In this document: piece by piece, positions 36,486-46,610 of the stretch
How the letters are laid out: the number at the start of each line of letters is the position of its first letter
Numbering within the stretch: the first letter of the stretch is position 1
Assembly: GCF_008638305.1 (NCBI RefSeq)
Contig: NZ_VTPZ01000002.1
Coordinates: forward strand, 248,001 to 312,000
Source: Pseudomonas profundi
GTDB taxonomy: Bacteria > Pseudomonadota > Gammaproteobacteria > Pseudomonadales > Pseudomonadaceae
Reading direction: 5' to 3'
Length of the DNA stretch: 64,000 bases
Position numbers and translations under genes: made by a program
The notes under the pieces: model-generated
Databases searched by the model: none
What the model saw: the letters and a program-made list of their open reading frames with translations, nothing else
Told to the model about the DNA's origin: nothing

Positions 36486-37010
36486 TTGGCTGTGGCTGAA
36501 AAGCCTTCTTCCCGTCGCTTCGGTACCGCCATGCTGGTGCTGGCCTGGATTGCCGGTTTAGCCTTGGCGGCCAACTGGTTCGCCGGTATCGAAGAGCGTC
36601 AACGCAACCCCAACCAGCAGCCGGAGTCGCTTCATACGGAATCCGTGGTTGAGGTGCGCCTGGATAGCAACCGGCAAGGTCACTATCTGGTTGGCGGGCA
36701 GATAAATGGGGTGGACGTTACCTTCCTGCTCGATACTGGCGCGACCTTTGTTGCCATACCAGCGCAGGTGGCTGACGAGCTTGGCCTGGCGCGTGGCCGA
36801 CCGGTCATGGTCAATACCGCGAACGGTTTGGCTGAGAGTTACAGCACAAATATTGAAAGCCTTGCGCTGGGCGATATCCGCCTGCGGGATGTCGCCGCCG
36901 GCATCGTTCCCGGCATGTCGGGTGACGAGATTCTACTGGGTATGAGCGCTCTGCGGCAGCTGGATTTCAGCCAGCAGGGCGGACAACTGATTTTGCGGCA
37001 GAACCGCTAA
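36486..37010 (+). CDS. membrane-anchored retropepsin-like aspartic protease
   Basis: A 174-aa protein with one N-terminal membrane helix (TAMLVLAWIAGLALAANWFA) and a periplasmic aspartic-protease domain of the TIGR02281/clan AA type. The catalytic signature FLLDTGATFVAIP is present, with the second conserved block ILLGMSALRQLDF. Start is TTG with GGGA 8 bases before; a GTG two codons later is an alternative. It lies between parE and parC, 6-34 bp from them, as in P. aeruginosa. Substrate unknown. Confidence 0.85.
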   Translation: MAVAEKPSSRRFGTAMLVLAWIAGLALAANWFAGIEERQRNPNQQPESLHTESVVEVRLDSNRQGHYLVGGQINGVDVTFLLDTGATFVAIPAQVADELGLARGRPVMVNTANGLAESYSTNIESLALGDIRLRDVAAGIVPGMSGDEILLGMSALRQLDFSQQGGQLILRQNR

Positions 37011-37022
37011 TAGAGGGTGAGT

Positions 37023-39272
37023 ATGAGTGACAGCCTGGATCTGAGCATGGAAGGCGTGGAACGCCGTGCACTGTCGTCGTTTACCGAGGAGGCGTACCTC
37101 AATTACTCGATGTACGTGATCATGGACCGGGCCCTGCCGAACATTGGTGACGGCCTGAAGCCGGTACAGCGCCGCATCGTTTATGCAATGAGCGAGCTGG
37201 GACTCTCTGCCACGTCCAAGCACAAGAAATCGGCAAGGACGGTCGGTGATGTGCTGGGTAAGTATCATCCCCACGGTGATTCCGCGTGCTACGAGGCGAT
37301 GGTTCTGATGGCCCAGCCGTTTTCCTATCGCTACCCTTTAGTGGATGGGCAGGGCAACTGGGGCGCGCCGGACGACCCCAAGTCCTTTGCGGCGATGCGT
37401 TACACCGAAGCACGCCTGGCTCGCTACAGCGAAGTGCTGCTGACTGAGCTGGGGCAGGGCACGGTAGACTGGCAACCCAATTTCGACGGCACCATGGAAG
37501 AACCCATGGTCCTGCCTGCGCGCTTGCCCAACCTGTTATTGAACGGCACGACAGGCATCGCCGTGGGTATGGCGACGGATATTCCGCCGCACAACTTGCG
37601 CGAAGTGGCCGCTGCCTGCGTACGTTTGTTGGATGAACCGGGCGCTGGCGTCGATGAGCTGATGGAACATGTCCAGGGGCCTGACTACCCGACCGAGGCG
37701 GAAATCATCACGCCGCGTAGCGAGCTGGCCAAACTCTACTCCACCGGCCGCGGCTCCGTACGTGCCCGCGCGGTCTGGGAGCGTGAAGATACCGACATAG
37801 TCGTCACTTCGCTGCCGCACCAGGTGTCAGGTTCGCGAATTCTTGAGCAGATCGCCGCGCAAATGCAGGCGAAAAAACTGCCAATGGTCGCGGACCTGCG
37901 CGATGAATCTGATCACGAGAATCCGACCCGTATCGTCATTGTGCCGCGTTCCAATCGCGTGGATGCCGAAGAGCTGATGCAACACCTGTTCGCCACTACT
38001 GACCTGGAGCACAGCTATCGGGTCAACATGAATGTGATCGGGACCGATGGCCGACCCGCTGTCAAAGACCTGCGCAGCATGATCAGCGAATGGTTGGGTT
38101 TCCGGATCACTACGGTGCGTCGTCGTCTGCAGTACCGCCTGGACAAGGTTCTCAATCGACTGCATTTGTTGGACGGCTTGCTGGTTGCGTTTCTCAACCT
38201 GGACGAAGTCATTCACATCATTCGCACCGAAGATCAGCCACGCGCCGAATTAATGGCCCGCTTTGGCCTCAGCGAGCTCCAGGCTGACTATATTCTGGAT
38301 ACCCGGTTGCGCCAGTTGGCGCGCCTCGAGGAGATGAAGATCCGCGGCGAACAGGATGCGTTGGCTGCTGAACGTGACCAGCTACAGAAGCTGCTGGGTA
38401 GCGAGAAGCGCCTGCGCAACAAAGTCCGCGATGAATTGATTGCCGATGCCGAGACCTATGGGGATGACCGTCGTTCGCCGCTGATCGAGCGCCGCGAAGC
38501 CCGCGCGCTATCCGAAACCGAACTGGTGCCCGCCGAACCTGTAACAGTGGTGCTGTCCGAAAAAGGCTGGGTGCGCTGCGCCAAGGGCCACGAAGTAGAC
38601 GGCCCGGCGCTGTCCTATCGTTCGGGTGACAACTTCCTCGCCCAGGCAGCAGGCAGGTCTAATCAGCCTGCAGTGTTTATCGATTCCACCGGGCGAAGTT
38701 ACTCGGTGGCAGCGCATACCTTGCCGTCGGCACGGGGGCAGGGCGAGCCCCTGACTGGACGCCTCAGTCCGCCGCCAGGCGCAGCATTTGAAGCGGTACT
38801 GATGCCTGATGACCAGGCGCTATATCTTGTTGCGTCGGATGCTGGTTATGGCTTCGTGGCACAGGGCTCAGATCTCCACGCCAAGAACAAGAACGGCAAG
38901 GCGCTGCTCAGCGTACCGGCCGGAGGAAAGGTGATTGCTCCGGTGCTCGTCTCTGATCAGGCAAGCGATTCGGTGGTAGCTGTCTCCAATGAAGGGCGCT
39001 TGTTGGTGTTCCCGGTTGCGGAGCTGCCTCAGCTGGCGAAGGGAAAAGGTAACCGGATCCTGTCCATTCCCTCGGCACGCGTTAAGTCGCGGGATGAATT
39101 TCTTGCCGGGTTAACGGTGTTGTCCGCCAATGCCAATCTGGTGCTGGTCGCGGGCAAGCGGACGCTGACGCTTAAACCTGCAGATCTGGAACATTATCGC
39201 GGTGAACGCGGACGGCGTGGTAACAAGTTGCCGCGCGGGTTCCAGAAGATCGATTCTATTGCCGTAGGCTAA
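37023..39272 (+). CDS. parC: DNA topoisomerase IV subunit A
   Basis: DNA-cleaving subunit of topoisomerase IV. It is 749 aa. Catalytic Tyr127 lies in [10 protein letters not shown]. Quinolone-region residues Ser87 and Glu91 ([10 protein letters not shown]) are the susceptible-type residues. The C-terminal domain is a shortened beta-pinwheel. ATG at 37023 has GAGG 6 bases before; a GTG two codons upstream is less likely. It follows the protease gene by 12 bp, and a shared parE-protease-parC transcript is likely. Confidence 0.96.
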   Translation: MSDSLDLSMEGVERRALSSFTEEAYLNYSMYVIMDRALPNIGDGLKPVQRRIVYAMSELGLSATSKHKKSARTVGDVLGKYHPHGDSACYEAMVLMAQPFSYRYPLVDGQGNWGAPDDPKSFAAMRYTEARLARYSEVLLTELGQGTVDWQPNFDGTMEEPMVLPARLPNLLLNGTTGIAVGMATDIPPHNLREVAAACVRLLDEPGAGVDELMEHVQGPDYPTEAEIITPRSELAKLYSTGRGSVRARAVWEREDTDIVVTSLPHQVSGSRILEQIAAQMQAKKLPMVADLRDESDHENPTRIVIVPRSNRVDAEELMQHLFATTDLEHSYRVNMNVIGTDGRPAVKDLRSMISEWLGFRITTVRRRLQYRLDKVLNRLHLLDGLLVAFLNLDEVIHIIRTEDQPRAELMARFGLSELQADYILDTRLRQLARLEEMKIRGEQDALAAERDQLQKLLGSEKRLRNKVRDELIADAETYGDDRRSPLIERREARALSETELVPAEPVTVVLSEKGWVRCAKGHEVDGPALSYRSGDNFLAQAAGRSNQPAVFIDSTGRSYSVAAHTLPSARGQGEPLTGRLSPPPGAAFEAVLMPDDQALYLVASDAGYGFVAQGSDLHAKNKNGKALLSVPAGGKVIAPVLVSDQASDSVVAVSNEGRLLVFPVAELPQLAKGKGNRILSIPSARVKSRDEFLAGLTVLSANANLVLVAGKRTLTLKPADLEHYRGERGRRGNKLPRGFQKIDSIAVG

Positions 39273-39326
39273 ACCTGTCGCCGTCTCGTTGGGCAAGCAA
39301 CGGGGCGGCGAGCGCCGGCTTGCTGA

Positions 39327-40964
39327 TCAGTTGCGCCGTTGGGTGTACAAGGCGTTCAGCTGCCGCTCCAGCAAGGTTTGGTGCGGTTCTTTGAGTCGTT
39401 CAACGCAATACACGCCGGACTGGCTTGCCAGGCGTCTTACCACCGCACGCTGGCCGAGAATCCCGGTGGTAGCAAGCGACGCATCCAATAGCACCAGATT
39501 GCGGCTGAACTGCAGCCGCTCCAGCATCTGCTTGCAGTCGGGTTGCTCTGTATACGCGTCGTCCTCCAGCTCATCAATATTCTCGGTACGGCAGGCAGCC
39601 AACTGCAGGTGCAAGGCAATACCCGTGTCAGCAATCTCGATCTGCAGGTCATGCCCTAGAACCCTCAGCAATTCGCCGCAGCTGAGGACCCTGGTGAGTT
39701 CTTCAGCATCATCCTTGCCCGCGTCGTCAGCGAAGGAGATCACGCTGGTGCCATCGTGCAGCGTTTGCAATTTTCCCTGGTAAATCTCAGCCGCCTGGCT
39801 TACATGTTCCCGATAGCGTTCCAGCAGCGATAGCAAGCGCGGGCGGGCGAGGCGACGTAGCGCCTCCTGATTACCGAGCCGAACTGCCAGGACAGCGCCT
39901 GGTATTGCCGGGGCAGGAGGAGGGGCTACAGGTTCCGTAACGGCTTCGGTCTCGTTCGACGACACATCCCGGGATGATCCTGCTATATCGGGTCGGAGAG
40001 CCTGGTCACGCGATTCTTCCTCAAAGGTTTCGTCATCACCATCGGAAATCTCTGCTTCGCTCCGGACGGTGAAGGCGTCGGCGTCAGCATTTTCATCGAC
40101 CGGCTCCTGTTCTACCGGGCCGAACACGGTATCCGGGTCCGGAACGGAGTCGAGCGAAGCAGGCGCTTGTGCGGTGTTGGGCTGGTTTGCTAACTCCATG
40201 GTTGCTGGTTCCAGCGAATCTGAACCGAACGCGTCTTCCGGCTCGTCCAGCTCTTCCGGCTCGGCAGGAGCCGGCATGTCGACAATACGCCGCTCGGTTA
40301 ACCGTCGGGCAAGGTCGCCCAGTTCATCGGCGCGATCCAGACCCGCCGGTGGCGAATCGGTATCGCCATGCCAGTCAGCGAGCTCATTCAGCACCTTGCG
40401 CATTCCGGCAGCCATGCGCCAGGCCAGCAGCGCGCCCAGGAGAGTGAGCCCAAGCAGGCTCCATAGCAGATGGCGGACCAGGGCTTGCCCTGGCGCGCTG
40501 AACGGCTCAGCTGCCAGGCTCAACCGCAACTGGCCGGCCAGTACGTCCTGAACATGTACAGCCGTGACGAAGCGGCCCTGTCCAGGTGCCAACTGTGCGG
40601 CTGAAACCTTGCCTCCTGCCTCGGCCACGATGCGGTTATCAGGGGTGGTCAGGCTGGTGTGTGCAATCAGCGGGTTCTGATTCCATTGCGCAAGCAGAAT
40701 GTTCAGGCTCAAATGGTCATCCGCGGCCAGAGGGTCCGCGACGGAGGCGGCAACCTGGCGCGCGAGCTCGGCGCCGACCGCGTCAGCCTGAGCCGCCGTG
40801 TCGCGCTGGAGCTGATACTGGCCAAACCAGATGAGTAACAGGAGAGCCCCGAACAAGGGCGTCAGGACGAGCAGCATCAAACTGCCCCGCAACTTGATGC
40901 TCTGGTCGCGCCAGGCGGCATAGCAGCGGAGGAAAACATTGTCGGAGTGCGATGAGCGATTCAA
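39327..40964 (-). CDS. AhpA/YtjB-like membrane protein
   Basis: A 545-aa protein divergent from serB, as YtjB (Smp) is in E. coli. One membrane segment (LMLLVLTPLFGALLLLIWFG) near residue 35, a periplasmic region (about 55-150), a second segment (HLLWSLLGLTLLGALLAWRM) near 185, then a long acidic linker and a C-terminal domain of unknown role. Start: the frame stays open to 41273 but would run through the 50-bp palindrome; TTG at 40964 gives MNRSSHSDNVFLRCYAAWRD, which matches the expected N-terminus of this family, so it is preferred. Function not established. Confidence 0.75.
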   Translation of the reverse strand: MNRSSHSDNVFLRCYAAWRDQSIKLRGSLMLLVLTPLFGALLLLIWFGQYQLQRDTAAQADAVGAELARQVAASVADPLAADDHLSLNILLAQWNQNPLIAHTSLTTPDNRIVAEAGGKVSAAQLAPGQGRFVTAVHVQDVLAGQLRLSLAAEPFSAPGQALVRHLLWSLLGLTLLGALLAWRMAAGMRKVLNELADWHGDTDSPPAGLDRADELGDLARRLTERRIVDMPAPAEPEELDEPEDAFGSDSLEPATMELANQPNTAQAPASLDSVPDPDTVFGPVEQEPVDENADADAFTVRSEAEISDGDDETFEEESRDQALRPDIAGSSRDVSSNETEAVTEPVAPPPAPAIPGAVLAVRLGNQEALRRLARPRLLSLLERYREHVSQAAEIYQGKLQTLHDGTSVISFADDAGKDDAEELTRVLSCGELLRVLGHDLQIEIADTGIALHLQLAACRTENIDELEDDAYTEQPDCKQMLERLQFSRNLVLLDASLATTGILGQRAVVRRLASQSGVYCVERLKEPHQTLLERQLNALYTQRRN

Positions 40965-41105
40965 GATAAAACTCGATATGGCAGGTGAAAGATCCGGCGA
41001 GCGAAGGGGCAGTCCGGTGTGATTGAACTTCGCGCCCTTCGGAAGCGATTGAGTATAGCCATTCCGCCATGGGGTAAAAAGCGGCCATCCAATAAGTCGT
41101 CGCCT

Positions 41106-41155
41106 AGGGCCTGTTGCCGTATCATCGCGGCCGCGATGATACGGCAACAGGCCCT
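41106..41155. repeat. 50-bp perfect palindrome (fused element ends)
   Basis: Bases 41106-41130 and 41131-41155 are exact reverse complements, starting AGGGCCTGTTGCCG and ending CGGCAACAGGCCCT, with no spacer. The arms closely match the terminal repeats of the element at 34143-34412, so this looks like two ends joined with the interior deleted. It lies in the divergent promoter space of serB and the YtjB-like gene, 47 bp before the serB start. Confidence 0.85.
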
Positions 41156-41202
41156 GATTACGGTTAGAATGGCGGCCCAGTCTTTTCAGCGGAGCGGCTA
41201 CC

Positions 41203-42414
41203 TTGAACGAAATCGTCCTGATCAATATTACCGGGCCTGATCGGCCGGGTCTGACCGCTGCGATAACCGGCATTCTGGCGCGGCAGAACGTTCGGATTCT
41301 GGATATCGGTCAAGCAGTGATCCACGATACGTTGTCATTTGGCATTCTGGTCGAGATGGCGGGCGATACCGGAATGTCTGATGTATTAAAGGACGTTTTG
41401 TTCCGCGGTTACGAGCTTGATCAGCAGGTCCGTTTCACGCCGGTCAGCGCTGAAGAATATAGCCGCTGGGTCACTGGCCAGGGCAAGCCCCGGCACATCG
41501 TAACCTTGCTGGCGCGGCGCATTACTGCCGAGCACATCGCCCGGGTCAGCGAGATCACCGCACGTTTCAATTTGAACATAGACCATATCGACAGACTGTC
41601 CGGCCGTATCCCTGAGGGCCTGCCGGCCGATCAGGGCAAGGGCTGTATAGAATTTTCTGTGCGCGGTGAGCCCGACGATCCCGCCGCTCTGCGTAGTGAG
41701 TTCCTGGCCATCGCCCAGGAGCTGAATGTCGACATCGCCTTTCAGCAGGACAGCATCTTTCGCAGGAACCGTCGGCTGGTCGTCTTCGACATGGATTCCA
41801 CCTTGATCGATGCTGAAGTAATTGATGAGCTGGCCAAGGCAGCAGGCGTCGGCGATCTGGTAGCAGAAATCACCGAACGGGCAATGCGTGGCGAACTGGA
41901 TTTCAAGGCCAGCTTTCGGGAGCGTATGGCGCTGCTCAAAGGGCTGCCTGTGTCAGTGCTGGAAGAGATCGGCGCTGGCCTGCGGCTGACCGAGGGCGCG
42001 GAAACGCTGATAGCCCAACTGCGGCGTCTGGGCTACAAAACCGCAATACTCTCGGGCGGCTTCAGCTATTTTGCAGAACAATTGCAGCAGCGCCTTGGCA
42101 TCGATTATGTCTATGCCAACGCCTTGCCAGTCGAGAGCGGCCTGGTTACAGGCGAGGTGCAGGAGCCGATCGTCGATGGACAACGTAAGGCGGATCTTCT
42201 TCGCGAACTGACTGAGCGCGAGGGGATAAGCCTTGAACAGACCATCGCGGTGGGCGATGGAGCCAATGATCTGCCGATGCTCGCGATTGCCGGTCTGGGC
42301 GTGGCATTCCGTGCCAAGCCGCTGGTCAAGCAGTCAGCCAAACAGGCCATTTCTACCCTTGGGCTGGACGGCATTCTGTATCTGCTGGGCTTTAGAGACA
42401 GGGACGGGTACTAA
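41203..42414 (+). CDS. serB: phosphoserine phosphatase
   Basis: Last step of serine synthesis. It is 403 aa, longer than the E. coli enzyme because it has two N-terminal ACT-like domains (residues 1-85 and 95-180) before the HAD domain with DMDST at 196-200 (nucleophile Asp196), LSGGFSYF and GDGANDLPML. The TTG start at 41203 has GGAG 9 bases upstream and gives MNEIVLINITGPDRPG, matching Pseudomonas SerB; no ATG fits. The 50-bp palindrome lies just upstream. Confidence 0.94.
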   Translation: MNEIVLINITGPDRPGLTAAITGILARQNVRILDIGQAVIHDTLSFGILVEMAGDTGMSDVLKDVLFRGYELDQQVRFTPVSAEEYSRWVTGQGKPRHIVTLLARRITAEHIARVSEITARFNLNIDHIDRLSGRIPEGLPADQGKGCIEFSVRGEPDDPAALRSEFLAIAQELNVDIAFQQDSIFRRNRRLVVFDMDSTLIDAEVIDELAKAAGVGDLVAEITERAMRGELDFKASFRERMALLKGLPVSVLEEIGAGLRLTEGAETLIAQLRRLGYKTAILSGGFSYFAEQLQQRLGIDYVYANALPVESGLVTGEVQEPIVDGQRKADLLRELTEREGISLEQTIAVGDGANDLPMLAIAGLGVAFRAKPLVKQSAKQAISTLGLDGILYLLGFRDRDGY

Positions 42415-42489
42415 TCAATAGTGTGACGGAGGCGGCGCTACACCTCTCGCAGCATAACTCGCGAATCGGCGCCGTTTCGGCGCCGTCCA

Positions 42490-44556
42490 TCACTCTGCAG
42501 AGAAATCGTAGTTCATCGTCTCGCTGGGTGCCTGGAGATAGAACCCCTGAATGTAATTGACCCCGGCCTGCCACAAGGTCGGCATCATGGTCGCGCTATC
42601 GACGAAGGAAACGATGGTCAGCTTACCCTTGCTGTGCAAGGTGGTGACGATTTCCTTGAGCGCTTCCACTGATTCAGGCGTGGAAAGATCCCGGCTGAAC
42701 GAGCCATCCAGCTTTACGTAATCAACATGGACATGTTTCAACGCTGCATAGGGGTTCAAGGCGCAGCCGAAGTGGCTCAGCGAAACCTTGCAATGGATTC
42801 CACGTAGCGCCTCGGTGAATGCCCGGGCCTGCTTCAGATAGGTATTGACGTCCGCATCGTTGAACTGGAACACCAGCGCATCCATGGGCAAGCGTGATTC
42901 CTTGAGCAGCTGCGAAATCCACGGCACCAGATCCAGGTCCTGCAGGCTGGCGCTGTTCAGGTTAAGGATCAACCGCGTATCGGTGCCCTTGCTACGCTGT
43001 GCCACAAGCATTCGGACTGCCTTGCCGATCATCCAGCGGTCGAGTTCGCCGGCTAACCCCGAATCGATCGCCGCCTCGAGATACTCGCCAGCAGGCACTT
43101 CCTCACCCTGGCTATTGAGCAAGCGAAGGTAGGTTTCATACAGCTCGGAGCTGTCTCCGCGCAGGCTGATCACCGGCTGGAACTCTAGTTTGACCGCATC
43201 GGTTTCGATGCTATGGCGAATCAGTGCGATAAGATTTCCACGATTGGCCTGATGCGCCAGTTCGTCCAGCGGATTGAATACCTTCACCGCGTTACCGCCG
43301 TCCTGGCTGATCTGGTCGCACAGGCGATGGGCGCGATCCACGGCCTGGACCGGGTCTGGACTGGTCTCGCTGATGGTAGAGACGCCCATGCTTGCCGTGA
43401 TCTGTACGGTGCGTCCGTTGGCTTCGAACAGGTTGCCTTCGATTTGCCGGCGAAGCGAGTCGAGCGAGTCGAGAACGCTTTCAGGCTCCTGCGCATCCAG
43501 CACGACGCTACAGGCATCATCGCTGAATCGCGCCATCAGCGTCTCGTCCGGAAAAAACTGCCGGAGAATCTGTGCAATATCGGTCAGTACCAGATCTGCA
43601 CCGCCGATGCCGACATCGGCCTGGAGCGCATGGAAATTGTCGATACCGAGATAGACCAGCGTGCTTGGTTTGCCCTGACGAACAGCCTGCTCACTGATAC
43701 TTTCAAGCTGTTCCTGGAAGTAGGCACGGTTGAACAGACCGGTCACCAGATCCTGGCGGGCCATGCTCTTGAGTTTTTCCTCGAACTCTGCGCTCGCGGT
43801 TTCGGCGCGGATGACGACCTGAGTGCAGGGTTCGTTGTCATAGCTGGCTGGGGAAAAAGTCAGCATGACGGGGAATTCCTTGCCGTCAACGTCCACACCG
43901 CTGCAGCGCATTTCGTTCTGGTCACCGCGGTCAATGTAGTGCCGCAGGAAATCCTTGAACACCGCCTGGTCCTTCGCCGCGATCAGGCCGACCATCGGTT
44001 CGGCAGCAAGATCATCGACATCGTCATAACCGAACAACCGGGCGTAGGAGCGGTTGGCATAGATATGCATACCGTCGTGCACGTAGGCGATAGCGTCAAC
44101 AGAGCTGTCGAGCAGCAGCTGGCAACGCTTCTCGGCTTCGCGCAGCGATTGCTCAGCGATACGCTGGTGCCTTCGCGCCGCCAGGCTGGCCAATTCGCGT
44201 TGTGCCACCAGCGTCAGCAGTGCATCGGAGTCGACGGAAATGGCGTCCTTCATGCCGCTGCGAAGGGCTTCCACCAGGGATTCGGTGTCTGGCTCAGCCA
44301 GGCGGAGAATGAACGGGACATCACGGTCCGAGCCGATCAGGCTGAACGCTTGCCGAGCGGACATGAAGCTCGTTTCCGGGGCCGCAATACACAGGTCCCA
44401 GGTCTGTTGAAGGCATTCGTGCAGGTCTTCTGCCGAGGTAATGCGATGAGCGCGGGTGGCGTGACCGGCGTTGCGTAAAACGCTGACGATGCGCTCGGCA
44501 TTGTTCTGCGAATCATCAAGTATTAACAGCCGTATAGCCTGCGTTTCGGTGCCCAT
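42490..44556 (-). CDS. fimX: FimX-like degenerate GGDEF/EAL protein
   Basis: Cyclic-di-GMP-binding regulator of type IV pilus assembly and twitching. The 688-aa layout is receiver-like (1-120), PAS (about 140-255, LLLDSSVDAIAYVHDG), GGDEF (about 270-430) and EAL (about 445-688). The GGDEF site is replaced by RFSDDACS and the EAL motif by ETYLRLL, and DDFGTG is SHFGCA, so neither synthesis nor hydrolysis is expected, exactly as in P. aeruginosa FimX. ATG at 44556 follows GGAAG. It is 51 bp downstream of the PilZ-type gene and beside serB, as in P. aeruginosa. Confidence 0.9.
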   Translation of the reverse strand: MGTETQAIRLLILDDSQNNAERIVSVLRNAGHATRAHRITSAEDLHECLQQTWDLCIAAPETSFMSARQAFSLIGSDRDVPFILRLAEPDTESLVEALRSGMKDAISVDSDALLTLVAQRELASLAARRHQRIAEQSLREAEKRCQLLLDSSVDAIAYVHDGMHIYANRSYARLFGYDDVDDLAAEPMVGLIAAKDQAVFKDFLRHYIDRGDQNEMRCSGVDVDGKEFPVMLTFSPASYDNEPCTQVVIRAETASAEFEEKLKSMARQDLVTGLFNRAYFQEQLESISEQAVRQGKPSTLVYLGIDNFHALQADVGIGGADLVLTDIAQILRQFFPDETLMARFSDDACSVVLDAQEPESVLDSLDSLRRQIEGNLFEANGRTVQITASMGVSTISETSPDPVQAVDRAHRLCDQISQDGGNAVKVFNPLDELAHQANRGNLIALIRHSIETDAVKLEFQPVISLRGDSSELYETYLRLLNSQGEEVPAGEYLEAAIDSGLAGELDRWMIGKAVRMLVAQRSKGTDTRLILNLNSASLQDLDLVPWISQLLKESRLPMDALVFQFNDADVNTYLKQARAFTEALRGIHCKVSLSHFGCALNPYAALKHVHVDYVKLDGSFSRDLSTPESVEALKEIVTTLHSKGKLTIVSFVDSATMMPTLWQAGVNYIQGFYLQAPSETMNYDFSAE

Positions 44557-44607
44557 AGTCTTCCATGTGTACGGGCCGGAGAAAGGCAGCCCTGACGTCA
44601 CTGGAAT

Positions 44608-46404
44608 CTACAACGTCTTCCACAGAGAGTCAAAATCATCCTCGCCGCCACCTGGCGTGCCTGGGCGCCCTCCAGCGCGACGGTCAGTGCCTGCCATCGG
44701 GTCGAGGAACCGGTGTTCGAACTGACTGAAGCTGCCGGTAGCGGTAATGCGATCGACCAGTTGTGCCCGCGCTTCCTTGTGGCCTTGATGTATCAATACC
44801 TTGCTGCCGACCTGAAAAGGCAGGCGTGGGGTAATGATGGTGGGTGGGCGATCGATCGCTGCTACCGCTGGAACCGTCAGCGCACGCAGGTATTGGCTGG
44901 GTTGCTCGGATTTGCGGATCAGCTTGATAGCGCACGGCGTACAGTGCGGAGCGACCAGTTCGATACCCATTTGCGTGCCGCCACCGCGCACTTGTCGGAT
45001 CCAGCGAACCACAGCGAGACTCCAGTCCTGACCATTGACCTCCTGCACGCCGAGCAGCTCGCCTGCCTGAAGTTGTTTCGGAACCTCCCTTGGCCAGGTG
45101 AGGCAAAATCCGCCTGGGCTGTGATTGACGATATTCAGGGTATGGACCGGATACTGGTCGTCTTCGCTTTGCCGGTTGGCTGGCGTATCGGGCGCAGTGG
45201 CCGTCGTGTAATCGATCATCTCCATGTTCGACGGTGCCCAGTCGATACTCTTGTCCGTGTCGAAAGCGCTGTCCCAACCTTCCTTTCGGGCCCGCCTGGC
45301 CGCGTCGGAGAAGGGATTGAGTTCGGCTTCGTCAGTGGCGACAAATTTCGAGAAACTCATGCCGGAAATCCGGTAATGGGTGGCGCTCATACCGATGCTC
45401 AACCGCATCGCGCCGTTACCCGGAACGCGGTTGAAGGTGCGTTCTGCCAGGTCGCCCCAGGACTGACTGACATGCTGCAACAGCTCTACGCCGAAGTCGT
45501 CAGGGATCTTCAGTGAGCTGCCGGCCTCGGCTCCATTGAGCATGAAATCCTTGATCTCTTCGACCAGCCCCCGGGTCGCCAGTCCAACGCTTGCGCTGAT
45601 ATCTTCGTCACGAATCAGCGATCGGTATCGCGGTGCGCAGTCCATGTCGGGATTGATGATGAATAGCGCGTCCGGATCGCCTGGGTCTACCAGGTGGACC
45701 CGCCTGCTCCAGTCCTCCAGCGTAGCGAACAGCTTACTCATGGCGCTCTGGCGCATCTGATTGGGACGGGCCGCGCCCATCAGCAGCGCCATGGTATAGC
45801 AGTGTCTGATACTCAAGGCATGCCCGGCCGAGTTCTCGGCATCAGGGATAGGTTGCTTGTGCAGGCGTCGCCTGCGTGCAAGCTGATAGAGCTGATGCAT
45901 CTCGAGCCAGACACCGTCGGCAACCGGGCAGTAGAGCTGGTATGCACGTAGCAGGGGGCCGCAAAGGCCGCGGATGGCGCGCTCAAGCGCTAGCGCCATG
46001 ACGGTAGCATGCTCCTTGGGGCGGATGCTTTGCTCCTGCGCGACGATGATCTTGTAGCCGTTGGCCAGGTGATTCTGCAGGGACTGCGACAGATTGGCGA
46101 CTTTGCGCGGTTTGTCTTCAAGGACGATGGACTGGCCCAGGTAGTATTTCGATAGCGCAACGCAGACGTAGCGTACTTCAGGACGGATGAGCTCGAGCAA
46201 CGCCAGACGCTTCTCGGGCGCGATGATCAGCTGATTCAGCTCGATCAATCCTTTGTAAAGCTGACGGGCGGTTTCTCCAATATTGGCTTTAGGCAAATTT
46301 CCCAGCCACCGGGAGATTCCTTTCTCCGTCGCTTCAGCGAAGCTGAGTGTTTCCAGCGTCTGCAGCGGTACTCGCAAATTGAGCTTATGCGTTGTGCTAT
46401 TCAT
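44608..46404 (-). CDS. PilZ-type protein next to fimX
   Basis: A 598-aa cytoplasmic protein. The first two-thirds is a helical domain (LRVPLQTLETLSFAEATEKG onwards) with no named fold to me. The C-terminal 100 residues before a tail have the PilZ-like segment VNHSPGGFCLTWP, whose N-x-S-x-x-G matches the D/NxSxxG c-di-GMP motif, with GIELVAPH typical of the domain; the RxxxR part is not obvious. The start MNSTTHKLNLR follows GGGAA. It is in the same orientation as the fimX-like gene and likely co-transcribed, and may share the pilus/c-di-GMP role. Confidence 0.75.
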   Translation of the reverse strand: MNSTTHKLNLRVPLQTLETLSFAEATEKGISRWLGNLPKANIGETARQLYKGLIELNQLIIAPEKRLALLELIRPEVRYVCVALSKYYLGQSIVLEDKPRKVANLSQSLQNHLANGYKIIVAQEQSIRPKEHATVMALALERAIRGLCGPLLRAYQLYCPVADGVWLEMHQLYQLARRRRLHKQPIPDAENSAGHALSIRHCYTMALLMGAARPNQMRQSAMSKLFATLEDWSRRVHLVDPGDPDALFIINPDMDCAPRYRSLIRDEDISASVGLATRGLVEEIKDFMLNGAEAGSSLKIPDDFGVELLQHVSQSWGDLAERTFNRVPGNGAMRLSIGMSATHYRISGMSFSKFVATDEAELNPFSDAARRARKEGWDSAFDTDKSIDWAPSNMEMIDYTTATAPDTPANRQSEDDQYPVHTLNIVNHSPGGFCLTWPREVPKQLQAGELLGVQEVNGQDWSLAVVRWIRQVRGGGTQMGIELVAPHCTPCAIKLIRKSEQPSQYLRALTVPAVAAIDRPPTIITPRLPFQVGSKVLIHQGHKEARAQLVDRITATGSFSQFEHRFLDPMAGTDRRAGGRPGTPGGGEDDFDSLWKTL

Positions 46405-46610
46405 GTAGTTCCCAGTATCGAGGTCCCGCTGTCGCCTCGTCAAAATGACCGAACGTCAACAGCACTGCACGGTTCAGGCCATCCTCGACAATAACCGGTA
46501 CCAAGGCGATCAGCTGGACCCTATTCAGAACCTGTGCCCTCACTCTAGCAGCTTATGTTCGTGCAGCTTATACCGGCGGCCATGAGTCCGATGAGACCTC
46601 AAGACAACCG

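Noticed and set aside
41019-41273. N-terminal extension of the YtjB-like protein through the 50-bp palindrome
   Set aside because: Would place a mobile-element remnant in the coding sequence and add 103 residues not expected before the first membrane helix; TTG at 40964 fits better.
43213-44478. A 421-codon plus-strand frame inside the fimX-like gene
   Set aside because: Antisense to a well-supported multidomain protein; repetitive Val/Ala/Gln composition typical of shadow frames.
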